Source: Millionella massiliensis (GTDB lineage Bacteria > Bacteroidota > Bacteroidia > Bacteroidales > Rikenellaceae). From it: a stretch of DNA of 64,000 nucleotides. Shown piece after piece: positions 8,749 to 17,509 of this stretch (position 1 is its first letter; every line of letters starts with the position of its first letter). The DNA lies in contig NZ_FNWD01000002.1 in NCBI RefSeq assembly GCF_900104655.1, forward strand, positions 62,001 through 126,000, in the 5' to 3' direction. Below the pieces are notes generated by a model. It ran no database searches and had not been told where the DNA came from. It was given only the letters and a program-made list of their open reading frames with translations. The position numbers and the translations under genes were made by a program.

Positions 8749-10131
8749 TTAGTCTTGTTGCAGCATGAGCTGGAGCAGGTGCGATGCTGTCCATCCGAAG
8801 TTACGGGCACCGCCGGCTTCACCGGTCAACGGATTGTAATGTTCGCGCAGCTCCCCTTCGGGATCTGTGATGCCCTGGCCGTTCTGCAATACTTTTTTCA
8901 GCAGAGCGACTGCCTCGTCTCGGTATCCGTAGTTCAGCAGACCCATGTAGCCGAAATAAAACTGGTCCAACCACGTCGGGCCTCGCCAGTAACCGTTGAC
9001 CGGGTCAAATTCCGGACACTCTTTCGAGGCTGTCGGCAGGGGCATGACGGTATTGAACTTGGCTTCGTCCATCATGTTGGCAACAACGGCGGCCGCCTGT
9101 TTCCTGGTTGCTACACCCGCAAACAGGGGAGTCCAGCCACACGATTCCTGACTCAGGATGAAGGAACCGTCGTCCATTCTGACGTCGTAGAAGAAACCGG
9201 TGTTTTCGTCGAAGAAGACTTCCTGAATCTGTTTCTTCAGCACCTTCATCTCCTGTTTGTACTGTTTGGCCTCATCCTTCAATCCGAGCAGCTGGGCCAT
9301 CTTGAGCAGATAGCCTTTTTCCTGGTACATGTAGGCGCTCAGGTCCACCGATTCGACGTTCATCGAGTAGCAGCTGTCCGATTTTTTCAGCATCTGTGCA
9401 TTGTCGTAGCGTATGGCATTGTCGGCCATCTCGCACTTTGCCGTGTTCAGCCGGTCGATGCTTGCGCCCAGTTCGCACAGACCGTTCTGGTTGATGTCCC
9501 GGTATTCGTAGCGCCATTTGTGGTATTTGACGATCTTGGGGTACATCTCTCTGATAAATGCAGTGTCGTGCGTCTGCTCGTAGATCTCCCAAACGGCCCA
9601 CCCGGACAACGGCGGTTTGGTCAGTTCGGTCACGCAGGTCGATCCGGTGAAGTTTTGGGTGTCGGGAAATACACAGTCGGGTATCATCCCCTCCGGGGTC
9701 TGGTAATCATACATTGCCCGGATCGAATTTTCGGCCAGCTGCTTGTCCACATAGGCCAGTCCGGCGGCATGTTTCCAGCTGTCCCAGGACCACAGCCCGT
9801 TAAAGGTCGTCACGGAGGGCCGAACGCCTTCGTAGCGAATTCGGTTGATCGGGTCCAGATGGTTGTAGTATAGGGTCTTGATGCACTTCTCGATGATGAT
9901 TTGTCGCTGTTTGCGCAACTCCGGCGTATTGCACCATGCGGGAACGGGGTATTCCTGGGCTTTCCGCAGTGCGGCTTCCATGCGTGGGGTAAGTTCCTCT
10001 TTGATCGACAAATGTGTGAGGACTTGTCCTTCTGCCGAGGCGGCCGAGATGGTAAGCAGACAACTTAACAAAAACGTTTTTGTGTGTCTGGCTGTTTGGG
10101 GCCGTGCTTTGGATTTAAATCTGATTGCCAT
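8749..10131 (-). CDS. Secreted GH63-type (YgjK/MGH-like) alpha-glycosidase
   Basis: 460 residues with an N-terminal export signal (hydrophobic stretch about 19-36, ending SAEGQ) and an (alpha/alpha)6-barrel of the GH63 group. The blocks LWSWDSWKHA, GYWRGPTWLDQF and GARNFGWTASHL are typical. The two catalytic acids known from E. coli YgjK correspond to Asp117 (WSWDSWK) and Glu438 (NPLTGE). The protein is much shorter than YgjK because it lacks the N-terminal beta-sandwich domain. Family members invert alpha-glucosidic or mannosyl-glycerate-type linkages; the substrate here is not determinable. Monocistronic: its own terminator lies downstream (8690-8721) and another terminator precedes it (10385-10411). 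Confidence 0.85.
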   Translation of the reverse strand: MAIRFKSKARPQTARHTKTFLLSCLLTISAASAEGQVLTHLSIKEELTPRMEAALRKAQEYPVPAWCNTPELRKQRQIIIEKCIKTLYYNHLDPINRIRYEGVRPSVTTFNGLWSWDSWKHAAGLAYVDKQLAENSIRAMYDYQTPEGMIPDCVFPDTQNFTGSTCVTELTKPPLSGWAVWEIYEQTHDTAFIREMYPKIVKYHKWRYEYRDINQNGLCELGASIDRLNTAKCEMADNAIRYDNAQMLKKSDSCYSMNVESVDLSAYMYQEKGYLLKMAQLLGLKDEAKQYKQEMKVLKKQIQEVFFDENTGFFYDVRMDDGSFILSQESCGWTPLFAGVATRKQAAAVVANMMDEAKFNTVMPLPTASKECPEFDPVNGYWRGPTWLDQFYFGYMGLLNYGYRDEAVALLKKVLQNGQGITDPEGELREHYNPLTGEAGGARNFGWTASHLLQLMLQQD

Positions 10132-10545
10132 ATTGGAAAATTTTAATGGGGTGGGGGTGGCTTACTTTGTATTTGCAAATGCAGCAGGAGAGGATTCGAC
10201 AAAAACAAACCGTCGTATGTCGGGCTTAAAGTTTGTTGGTTGGACTGCGACTAACAAAAATAGGAAAATAGTTTGATTTTCTACCATTGCAGATCATTAG
10301 CAAACCATAGTCTTGATGCTTAATGACTACGATGCGTTGTCGGAGAGTGGAGCAAGACGGAAAAGATGGAAATGGGAATGACCGAAAAAAGCCGTGTCGG
10401 ACGGACACGGCGCTGTGTTTGAAAGTGTAATTGACGGAGAGGGAATGAATAAACGGCGCTATTCTATGCAGTGTTCCTCATTTCGGCGAACTTGAGGGCA
10501 TGGCAATATGTTGGCTGCAAAGTTTTAAGCAGCGGGGGCCAAACG
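10132..10545. other. Intergenic region: GH63 upstream sequence and terminator of the next gene
   Basis: No gene seen. It holds a -7-like box on the minus strand (TATTTTTG, 10255-10262) without a matching -33 TTTG, and the terminator at 10385-10411. Base composition begins to shift toward AT here. Confidence 0.5.
10385..10411 (-). terminator. Rho-independent terminator of the small secreted-protein gene
   Basis: An 8-bp stem (GCCGTGTC / GACACGGC) with a 5-nt loop at 10391-10411, followed on the minus strand by six T (10385-10390). It lies 135 bp beyond the stop of the gene at 10546-11070. Confidence 0.8.
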
Positions 10546-11070
10546 TTATTCGTCTATCTTGAACTTAATCTGAAAGAGTTTGTCCAGCTTGTCTATGCCT
10601 GCAGTGAATGATGGCTTGAATTTGTCTTTCCTGAAATTGTAAGCCAGGTCATTCAAATAGGAGTCGGTTGGGAAGAACGGGTCGTCCGGGTTGGAACTGG
10701 CATGAATGACGATGTTTGAGAATACGACTCTGTAACGGTTTTCGGATGCATATATCTTCACTGTCCCTGAAAATCCACTGCTGCGAGCTATATAGAGGGG
10801 GATGTTCCAGTCCGTATAACCTGCTGCCTTATAATTCGGTCGCCACTTTATTACGTGCGCAACAATAACATCACCGACCTGCCGAATGTCTTTAAGGTCC
10901 TCGGAGAGCAAAAAGTGAGTGAGGATATCGCCGGTGGATTTCGATGAATCGACAAATGTGCAATCCCATACGATACCATCGCTATTTCGCTGAAAATTGT
11001 GATTGAAATCCTGGGCATAACCCGTGAAACTTATGAGCGTCAGCAGCAGGAAAGCTAATAATTGTTTCAT
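10546..11070 (-). CDS. Small secreted protein, possibly DUF4468-like
   Basis: 174 residues with a clean signal peptide (MKQLLAFLLLTLISFTGYAQ) and a mature part of about 155 residues that appears alpha/beta. The segment around RYRVVFSNIVIHA (110-122) resembles the DUF4468 domain of Bacteroidota envelope proteins, but the match is by eye only. A -7-like box (TATGTTTG on the minus strand, 11131-11138) lies 60 bp upstream. It follows the propeller-lipoprotein genes on the same strand and may be the last gene of that island. No enzymatic motif is visible and the function is unknown. Confidence 0.6.
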   Translation of the reverse strand: MKQLLAFLLLTLISFTGYAQDFNHNFQRNSDGIVWDCTFVDSSKSTGDILTHFLLSEDLKDIRQVGDVIVAHVIKWRPNYKAAGYTDWNIPLYIARSSGFSGTVKIYASENRYRVVFSNIVIHASSNPDDPFFPTDSYLNDLAYNFRKDKFKPSFTAGIDKLDKLFQIKFKIDE

Positions 11071-11176
11071 GATTGTCGGGGAGGGTTTTATTTAGTGCGC
11101 CCGGGTTAGGTCTCTTACCGCTTGTTTCTGCAAACATATCAATTTATCCGTTAAGTCATCGGCAGGCTCTAATGAT

Positions 11177-12266
11177 TTAATTTTCATCGTTTGTCAGGAT
11201 GCCTTTTAGATTGTATACCACAACCGGATGTTCGTCGTAATAATAATTCAAGGCGAATAAACGAGCGGAAGTCGGATCTACGGCAATCCCCAAAACATAT
11301 TCAGGAAGTTCCAACCGGGCAACAGGGCGTCCTCCCCAATCGAAAACAAGAACCGAATTTGGTTTCTCGACGTCTCCGAAATCGTCGTTGCACTGGTCGA
11401 GCCACAGGGCATAAACATAGTTTGAATCACCGCATACGGATGCGAAATAGGTCCGCCGAGGTTCTGCGATACATTGTTCCGGCAGCAATATCCGATTGAT
11501 AAACAAGGTAGTGAATCCGAGCGAATCGATCGGTCGGAAATCGACCTGAGGAAAGGAGAATGCTACGGAAACGACGGTTCTTTTCTGAGGGGTTGTACGC
11601 ACAAAGATTCTGCGTTATTTCCTGTAACGTTTGTGGAGCCAATCCGGGGTCGAAATTCATCGTTTCAGGAAAGTACGATATTCGTCTGCTGACCGGATTG
11701 TATCGAAACATCGGACAACGATCCGATTCGACTGTACCGACCAACAGAGTATCGCAGACGTAAAACAAGTTTCGGACATCCGGGATTTCCCCGGTAAGGA
11801 GATCATATTTTTGTTCTATTATGGTACGACCGGCCCGGAGGGTAGAGTCGATATTGACCTGCACGAATTCTGCTTTGATCCGGTCGTGTATCCAGACCCT
11901 GGTTTGTTGGTCTTCACAGCTCCATTGCCCATAATATGCCGGGGCCATCATTTCGGTCGGCCCTTTGCCGGATGTACCGAAAAGGCCAACTTTCCGGGGA
12001 ATGGAATCCAGCGTGTACACAACGAACTGACGCTCTCTTTTTCTCAGTGTCCCAATCAGGTATTTGCCTGCGCAAGAGAGTTCGAGCAAACCGTAATCGG
12101 AGTCAAAAGCGAAGCATGTGTCACCGTTCGGCAAAGCAATCGTTCGTGGAAATTCCGATATGACCCGGTAGTCGGAATTGATCTCTTGTCGTCCGCAGGA
12201 GACCAGGGTTGTCATCAGAATGAGGCAGGCACCTATAATTTTGGGGGTAGAAAAATGGAGATTCAT
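11177..12266 (-). pseudogene. 6-bladed beta-propeller (BF3164-type) lipoprotein gene with a frameshift
   Basis: The first frame (from ATG 12264-12266) encodes a lipoprotein signal with LVSC (Cys24) and the propeller hallmark FGTSGKGPTEM. It then runs out of homologous sequence at about 11585. The homologous C-terminal part (VSVAFSFPQVDF ... GIAVDPTSARLFALNYY) continues in another frame to the stop at 11177. Removing one A from the minus-strand run opposite 11581-11584 would join the two parts into ~360 residues, close to intact neighbours. The gene therefore looks inactivated by a one-base insertion, or the base is a sequencing error. The intact family consists of envelope propeller proteins often found next to NVEALA peptides; their role is not established. 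Confidence 0.75.
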
Positions 12267-12345
12267 AATGGCCTGATTCGGTTTATGTACCGTCGAAGAG
12301 TATAGCGCATAACAACGCGGTGGCTCTGAATTAAAGATTTTATGT

Positions 12346-13377
12346 CTAAAATATGGAATCTAAATCGTAATAATCTATCCGATCCGGCGCATCGAGATCT
12401 ATCGCGTACAACCGCTTGTGTTTTTCAGAAATAGCGTAGGCAAGGCGCTTGTATTGTCGTTGGAGAACAATTCTGTTGCGTAACCCATTTTTCCAATCCC
12501 ACACCAGTATTTGAGGTGTGTAATTACCCGCGAAAATCTGCTGGTTGGACATACCATCGTAGAAACTTAGAAAGAAAAAAGATTTCGTCTGATAGGATCG
12601 ACCGGTAAACAACGGACATGTACCTGCCCGATACGATTCGTAATCGGGCCCATCGACCGGATAAGACAAAAAATGCATCTCTTCCAACAGCTCTCCCTGG
12701 GGCGAATATTTCCGGATTAAATTCCGGTTGTTGTAAAAGCTATAGATCGTATCCCCGCCGATTTGAGCGACATTGGTTTTAAACTCCATGATAAAACGCT
12801 GCTGATCGTCATACGGCGATTCCGGATAAGTGCCGCATTCGGTAATCTGTCCATCTTTATAGATCAAGTGCTCGGCACCGCTACCGTCGGTATATCCGTT
12901 CATAAAAAAGTGATTGTCGCCAATTTTTGTCAAACCGTTCACTGCATCGTAAATTGCGATCGGAGATTGACGTACAACCTGCAGGTGACCGTCCTTGATC
13001 TGAAACTCTTTTTCTGTCCCGTTGTCCATTACGCAAAATCCGGAATCGCAAGGCTGTATATATTGCCCGAACAGATGCATCACTTCGTTCGGACCTTTCC
13101 CCTTTGTTCCGCATGCAAACAGGAAATCGAAATTCTTGGCGTCGAAACAGCGGAATATGCCAGTGTGCCTTTTGCCTTCTTCGATAATCAGATAGTCCCC
13201 TTGCGTAAAAATGCAATCAGGTGCCCACAACGCGCTGTCCAACGGATAACTCTGTGCCTTGAGTTCAATGCTCGGAACATGATCCAGATCTATCGAGGCC
13301 TGTTTTACCGTAACTTCCCGACTACATCCTATGCAAATAAAAACTAATAAACTGCTTATGGCAATACAGGTTTTCAT
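12346..13377 (-). CDS. 6-bladed beta-propeller (BF3164-type) lipoprotein
   Basis: 343 residues, intact. The lipobox ends ICIGC (Cys18). The family signature CGTKGKGPNEV lies near residue 90. Propeller-like strands recur through to the C-terminus (LVWDWKNG; KRLYAIDLDAP about 325-335). It has no catalytic motif. It lies between two frameshifted paralogs on the same strand, with 79 bp and 168 bp gaps, so the three are probably a transcription unit produced by duplication. Codon use is AT-richer than the flanking GH genes. Function unknown; an envelope binding or scaffold role is an inference from the fold. Confidence 0.75.
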   Translation of the reverse strand: MKTCIAISSLLVFICIGCSREVTVKQASIDLDHVPSIELKAQSYPLDSALWAPDCIFTQGDYLIIEEGKRHTGIFRCFDAKNFDFLFACGTKGKGPNEVMHLFGQYIQPCDSGFCVMDNGTEKEFQIKDGHLQVVRQSPIAIYDAVNGLTKIGDNHFFMNGYTDGSGAEHLIYKDGQITECGTYPESPYDDQQRFIMEFKTNVAQIGGDTIYSFYNNRNLIRKYSPQGELLEEMHFLSYPVDGPDYESYRAGTCPLFTGRSYQTKSFFFLSFYDGMSNQQIFAGNYTPQILVWDWKNGLRNRIVLQRQYKRLAYAISEKHKRLYAIDLDAPDRIDYYDLDSIF

Positions 13378-13545
13378 GGCTCTCGATTAAAAAAAGGGAC
13401 GCTTGGTTGCTGTGCCGCAATCATTCCATAGGACTATTTCCTGCATTCGGCACGAATAGTCCATTCAGTTTTTATTCATGCCGGTCGAATATTCCGCGTA
13501 ATCGTATGTGTTACTTTCTGTCAGCAAACACTAAACCAAAGTGCC

Positions 13546-14663
13546 TCACTTCATGATTAATTTGATAAGAACATAGTCTCCGTTCTCAATTCGTTGTTCG
13601 ATGGTTTCCGATGCTCTCGGCCATCCATGTTCCACCATGTAATAATAGACTTCCGAGACCTGAAAATCCGTATATAAATTTCCATCCTCGTCGCAGCATA
13701 ACACGGAAATGAAATCATTTCCCGCATTATATCCCTTATATGTTTTTCCGCTCGATCTATGATATAAATAACTGTATGTATTTTCCCGTTCCTGTATCTC
13801 TCCGATAATGTATTTCGGAGTAACGATCGGCGGACTTGCAACGTAGGCGTAGTCCTGACACGCTTGCCAATGAGATCGATGCTGAGCAGGAATCGTCATG
13901 GAACCGAATTCAAATTGCAATACGTGGGGAACGGAATCCGGACAGGCTTTCTGAAACAGGGCAGCGGTATCGACCATCAATGTGTGGAACGATATTTCAT
14001 CTCCTTGTCGAAATGATGTGATATGTTCGACGGAGCAGTCTTCGGAGGTGAAAGGAAACAATCTGTTTTTTATCTCCAGTTTATCATCGGTAATCAAGAT
14101 CCTGCTTTGTCTGGTCGAATCCGTTACGTCGATGGGAGAAAGATCCTGGGAGAACACGAAATCGCCGGTTTCGAAACAGGCTACATCGGTCGCCCAGAAT
14201 GGCATATGCTTGTAAGTAACATACCTGCCGTCGTTGATATCGTATAATAACAATCGATGGGTATTGTTATCGAGCACATAAACATATCGGTCATCAACGG
14301 TGAAGTTTCTCATTTGAATATATTCTCCGGGCCCTCGCCCCGATTTCCGACCTGATAAAGAAATTCTCCCGCAGTATTATACACCAGTACCTGATTCCTG
14401 GCGTGATAATCAAAGATAAAAATTTTCTCGCCACTGACGACCGCCTTATCCACAACGCGGAATAAGCCGGATGGGTGCGATTCTAACGGTATGTAAACAA
14501 CTGAATCTACGAATTGATCAAAATAGCAATCGGATATGTCCTCCCACTGGATAACTCCCGAAACAGGGTATTCGTTCCCTGTAGTTCGATTCTCCGAATT
14601 GCCCTTACAGGAGACAAAAACGATGGATAGAATAATCAACCATGAAAGCAAAATGTATTTCAT
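13546..14663 (-). pseudogene. 6-bladed beta-propeller lipoprotein gene split by a frameshift at an ATGA overlap
   Basis: The N-terminal part starts at ATG 14661-14663 with a lipoprotein signal (IVFVSC) and reaches the family signature GNRGEGPENIFK, then meets TGA at 14310-14312. The rest of the propeller (from MRNFTVDDRYVYVLD) continues in the next frame from an ATG that overlaps that stop (ATGA). One more A in the run at 14313-14315 would restore a single protein of about 372 residues, the same length as the intact paralog at 15717-16835. Because of the ATGA overlap the second half could be made by reinitiation, but without a signal peptide it would stay in the cytoplasm. Either a true pseudogene, a phase-variable tract or a sequencing error. 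Confidence 0.75.
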
Positions 14664-14885
14664 AATCCAATGCGTATTGAAATTTATAAATATTGCAGGG
14701 ATGGGAGATCTCTGCAATAAATGTAGTATAGTTCGGCTCGAGTGTGAAAGGTACTTGTGAAGTGGCTACATTCCCATGCTCTTCTGACAGTATTTGCAGA
14801 TGCTGTATAATTTTTACCATTGACAACCTGCCGGGTCCTGTATGGAACCTCCGTAAAGAGACCCTTTTTGCCGATTTCTAATAGC

Positions 14886-15010
14886 GGCCGATATTTCGAT
14901 ATTGGCCAGTGTCAAATCGGATTCCGGCTACTTTTGATGTGCGGTGGGACATGTGTTGGTCAGCAAACTTCGCCTGCTGCCAGTATGATTTTAGTAAACT
15001 TTTTTAGGGA
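14886..15010 (-). pseudogene. NVEALA peptide gene relic
   Basis: Aligns with the intact NVEALA gene at 16901-17182 from its 5' end to the NIEALA region. The start codon is lost (CAT at 17180-17182 corresponds to sequence without ATG near 15008), the middle is shortened, and the Cys-rich C-terminus is not recognisable. A -7-like box (TAAATTTG, minus strand, 15099-15106) remains upstream. It marks the start of a second, decayed cassette whose next gene is the frameshifted propeller at 13546-14663. Confidence 0.7.
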
Positions 15011-15220
15011 GATAAATTTTAAATGTTAATACTAAGTTTCATAGATCGGTCCATCTTGGATTTCTATGCCGTAAAATTGTGATTATTATCTGACAAAACA
15101 AATTTATCGTGCTTTTTATTAAAAATATATTAAATTTTATCGGTGCAAACTAATGTGTCAGTCGGATATTTGTAATCCGAATCGTATATATTAGTCCGGC
15201 AGCGTACCTCCATTCTCGAC
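14886..15220. repeat. Degenerate direct repeat, copy A (partner 17042-17400)
   Basis: About 335 bp aligning with 17042-17400: shared blocks include CGATATTGG, CAGTATGATTTTAGTAAACT versus CAGCATGATTTTAGTAAACT, AAATGTTAATACTAAGTTT and CCGAATCGTATATATTAGTCC. It covers an NVEALA gene relic, its upstream region and the 3' end of the thioredoxin-like gene. Confidence 0.85.
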
Positions 15221-15727
15221 CAGCCGGGCGATTGTGGATTTGTACAGTTCCCACATCTTCGGATTCCCGATAGGTGAGCCGACCAATATCACCTGGTTAT
15301 CCCGATCCAGTAGAAAAGTATGGAACCGATAATCCGGAGGAACTTTATTAACCTCGGCGAATTGTTTTTGCGTATCTTCCAGAATGGCAATTCGTTTTTT
15401 GAGCAGCGATATATGCGATTGCTCTACAATCGCATGCATCTTTTCCAACTCTGCAGGGTGCGCCACAAACCAAATGTGTATCGAATCGGATCCGGACATG
15501 TATAATTCGCTCAACTTCACGCTCCATTCCGGCAACTGGAGTGAGCATGGCCCACATTCGTCTTTACCAATATAAACGACAATTTTCGGTTGTTTCGCTG
15601 TAGGTTGGGGAAATTGAATTTTAGAGTGCACAAATTGCGACAAAACGACCGAATCGTTTTTGTGCGCAGAACCGCAAGCGGTTGCCAGCAGCACTGCGCA
15701 CAATCCCCAAAATATGTTATAATGCAT
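15191..15727 (-). CDS. Thioredoxin-like (TlpA/ResA-type) lipoprotein with CGPC motif
   Basis: 178 residues. The lipobox ends LLATAC (Cys18), and a thioredoxin-like fold follows: IVVYIGKDECGPC with the redox pair Cys58-Cys61, a charged helix region, and FHTFLLDRDNQVILVGSP near 135-152, the strand after the usual cis-proline. The CGPC pair is the classic thioredoxin active site, so thiol-disulfide exchange in the envelope is expected. Its start overlaps the end of the propeller gene at 15717-16835 by 11 bp, so the two are translationally linked. The 5-cysteine NVEALA peptide is encoded just upstream in the same run and is an obvious candidate substrate, but this is inference. Confidence 0.78.
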   Translation of the reverse strand: MHYNIFWGLCAVLLATACGSAHKNDSVVLSQFVHSKIQFPQPTAKQPKIVVYIGKDECGPCSLQLPEWSVKLSELYMSGSDSIHIWFVAHPAELEKMHAIVEQSHISLLKKRIAILEDTQKQFAEVNKVPPDYRFHTFLLDRDNQVILVGSPIGNPKMWELYKSTIARLVENGGTLPD

Positions 15728-16835
15728 CGTTTTTCAAATGATAGACAACCAAAAAGACTTGTCCGTTTTCGAGTGCAGGCAGTATTTTGGACATACGATC
15801 TTCACCCAAAGAAGCGACAAATTTGTCTTTCATATCGTAACTGAGCCATGAAACGATGGCCGTCGAGTCTTTTGCTGCCCGATTGGACGGCAAGGCCGGA
15901 ATCCCCTTTCCTGTAGGATCGATATAGATTTGCCGATTTTGCGGATTATAGAGAAAAACGAGTAGTTTATTGCGATTCATGGCAGTACCTGTCAAGAAAG
16001 GGCCTACCGGAAAAACGGTCGAAGAAAGGCGATTGTAATTATTTTCCTTTAAGTTCACCTCCAAACGTAATTGCTGAGGCATGGCATATTTTCCGAAATC
16101 CCAGAAAAGAGCTTCTCGAATATTTCCACGGCGGTCGAAAACGATAAGCGTATCATTACAATAACGATTGAGTATCATTGTCGAATCGGATTCAGTAATC
16201 GGTGCCGCGTAGGAGGCTCGGGACGATTGCTGGTGATACATAAAATAATTATGAAGATGAAGGCCTTTTGCATCAGTTTTCCACAACTCCACCGTGTTAT
16301 CGATCGGTTCTTCTTGATATAAAGGATGATAAAACATGAAGCCGTCGGACAGCCAGACCGCCTGGCTTGCATCCTTCGTATTCATTTTAACTTCACTGAT
16401 ATACGTACCTGTGGTATCGTACATGATAAGCTTGGCTCCGATCCGATCGAGTAACAATAAAGTATCTGCTTTGAACGATACGCTTTGCAATGCGACATAT
16501 TCTCCCGGACCACGCCCTTTTCTTCCGAAGGATCGAATGAAATTGCCTTTGTCGTCGAAAGCCAACAATTTGTTCGATCCATACCGATCTAAAATGTAGT
16601 AACGATGGTCTCGATACGTGATTTGATCTACAGTCGCAAAGGCAGCTTCAGAGATGTTTTCCAAAGGAATTAATTCGATGTTCTCGATGTAGTTCGATAA
16701 TGGTCTCAGCGAATCCACGTCCCATCGTATGGTAGTGACCGGGACAGTATTCGTTCCAGGAGGGGCCTGTCTCTTTTGGCAGGCAAAGAATCCCGCTGTG
16801 CAACCGAGTGCTAATAATAGGGTATTAAATTTCAT
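15717..16835 (-). CDS. 6-bladed beta-propeller (BF3164-type) lipoprotein
   Basis: 372 residues, the intact, full-length representative of the local paralogs. The lipobox is GFFAC (Cys19). The next ~60 residues include the conserved NYIENIELIPLE and YYILDRYGSNKLLAFD, then the family signature FGRKGRGPGEYVAL near 100-112. Repeating beta-strand segments run to the C-terminus. It starts 65 bp after the NVEALA gene and ends inside the thioredoxin-like gene, forming a three-gene cassette NVEALA-propeller-CGPC lipoprotein. Role unknown; family association with NVEALA peptides is known, the biochemical link is not. Confidence 0.8.
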   Translation of the reverse strand: MKFNTLLLALGCTAGFFACQKRQAPPGTNTVPVTTIRWDVDSLRPLSNYIENIELIPLENISEAAFATVDQITYRDHRYYILDRYGSNKLLAFDDKGNFIRSFGRKGRGPGEYVALQSVSFKADTLLLLDRIGAKLIMYDTTGTYISEVKMNTKDASQAVWLSDGFMFYHPLYQEEPIDNTVELWKTDAKGLHLHNYFMYHQQSSRASYAAPITESDSTMILNRYCNDTLIVFDRRGNIREALFWDFGKYAMPQQLRLEVNLKENNYNRLSSTVFPVGPFLTGTAMNRNKLLVFLYNPQNRQIYIDPTGKGIPALPSNRAAKDSTAIVSWLSYDMKDKFVASLGEDRMSKILPALENGQVFLVVYHLKNDAL

Positions 16836-16900
16836 AGAGCCATTCGTTGAAAATGATGAAGTAAGCTGCTGTTGAGACAGCTTACTTCTCTAATCGGTTC

Positions 16901-17182
16901 TTATTTAAGCAGACATGAGATCGGAATGCACCGCGTACCCGGATCTGTTCCCATACAATGAACATGGATGGAATTACAGCGAGCACATGAAACATTCACT
17001 CCCGGCCCGTTCGCCCAATTTTCCGTTTCCATCCCGCCTGCTGCCAACGCTTCGATATTGGCGAGTGTGAGGTCGGACATTTGTTGTTCTGGTTGTTGCG
17101 CTCTGAGGTAGTTCGTTACTGCCCCTGCGCCGATCAGCAAGGCTCCGCCTGCCGCCAGCATGATTTTAGTAAACTTTTTCAT
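16901..17182 (-). CDS. NVEALA-family secreted peptide, Cys-rich
   Basis: 93 residues. The N-terminus is a membrane-spanning signal (KIMLAAGGALLIGAGAV). Then comes the family motif as NIEALA at 42-47 followed by a Gly-Gly (49-50). The mature C-terminal ~40 residues carry five cysteines (66, 69, 76, 85, 90). NVEALA peptides are a Bacteroidota family of small exported proteins with unknown function, often encoded beside 6-bladed propellers. The odd number of cysteines would allow two disulfides plus a free thiol or a dimer. First gene of the cassette; a -7-like box TAATTTTG (minus strand, 17275-17282) lies about 90 bp upstream without an evident -33. Confidence 0.8.
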   Translation of the reverse strand: MKKFTKIMLAAGGALLIGAGAVTNYLRAQQPEQQMSDLTLANIEALAAGGMETENWANGPGVNVSCARCNSIHVHCMGTDPGTRCIPISCLLK

Positions 17183-17400
17183 GGTGAAAAAATTTAAATG
17201 TTAATACTAAGTTTTATAGATCAGTCCATTTTTGGATTTCTCTACCGTGAAGTTACGATTATTGTCTGATAAAACAAAATTATCACACTTTTTTGTTAAA
17301 AATATATTTTTTAAATTTTATTAGTGCAATCTAATGTGCAGGGAATATATGTAATCCGAATCGTATATATTAGTCCGGCAATGTACCCTCCATTCTCAAT
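17042..17400. repeat. Direct repeat, copy B (partner 14886-15220)
   Basis: Covers most of the intact NVEALA gene, its leader, and a fragment (about 17350-17400) equal to the last ~15 codons of the thioredoxin-like gene with no such gene attached. This is the scar of a cassette duplication or deletion. Confidence 0.82.
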
Positions 17401-17451
17401 TGGGGGTACGTGGACTTACATGCTGTGGTTTATGGAAGCTTTTAAAATGAT

Positions 17452-17489
17452 AAAGAGCCTTGTAATTCTGCTGAATTACAAGGCTCTTT
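17452..17489 (-). terminator. Terminator downstream of tmRNA
   Basis: A perfect 17-bp inverted repeat (17452-17468 / 17473-17489) with a TGCT loop, whose ends are AAAGAGCC and GGCTCTTT. It lies 21 bp past the tmRNA 3' end. Confidence 0.8.
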
Positions 17490-17509
17490 GTTGTTTTTTC
17501 AATGTCGTG

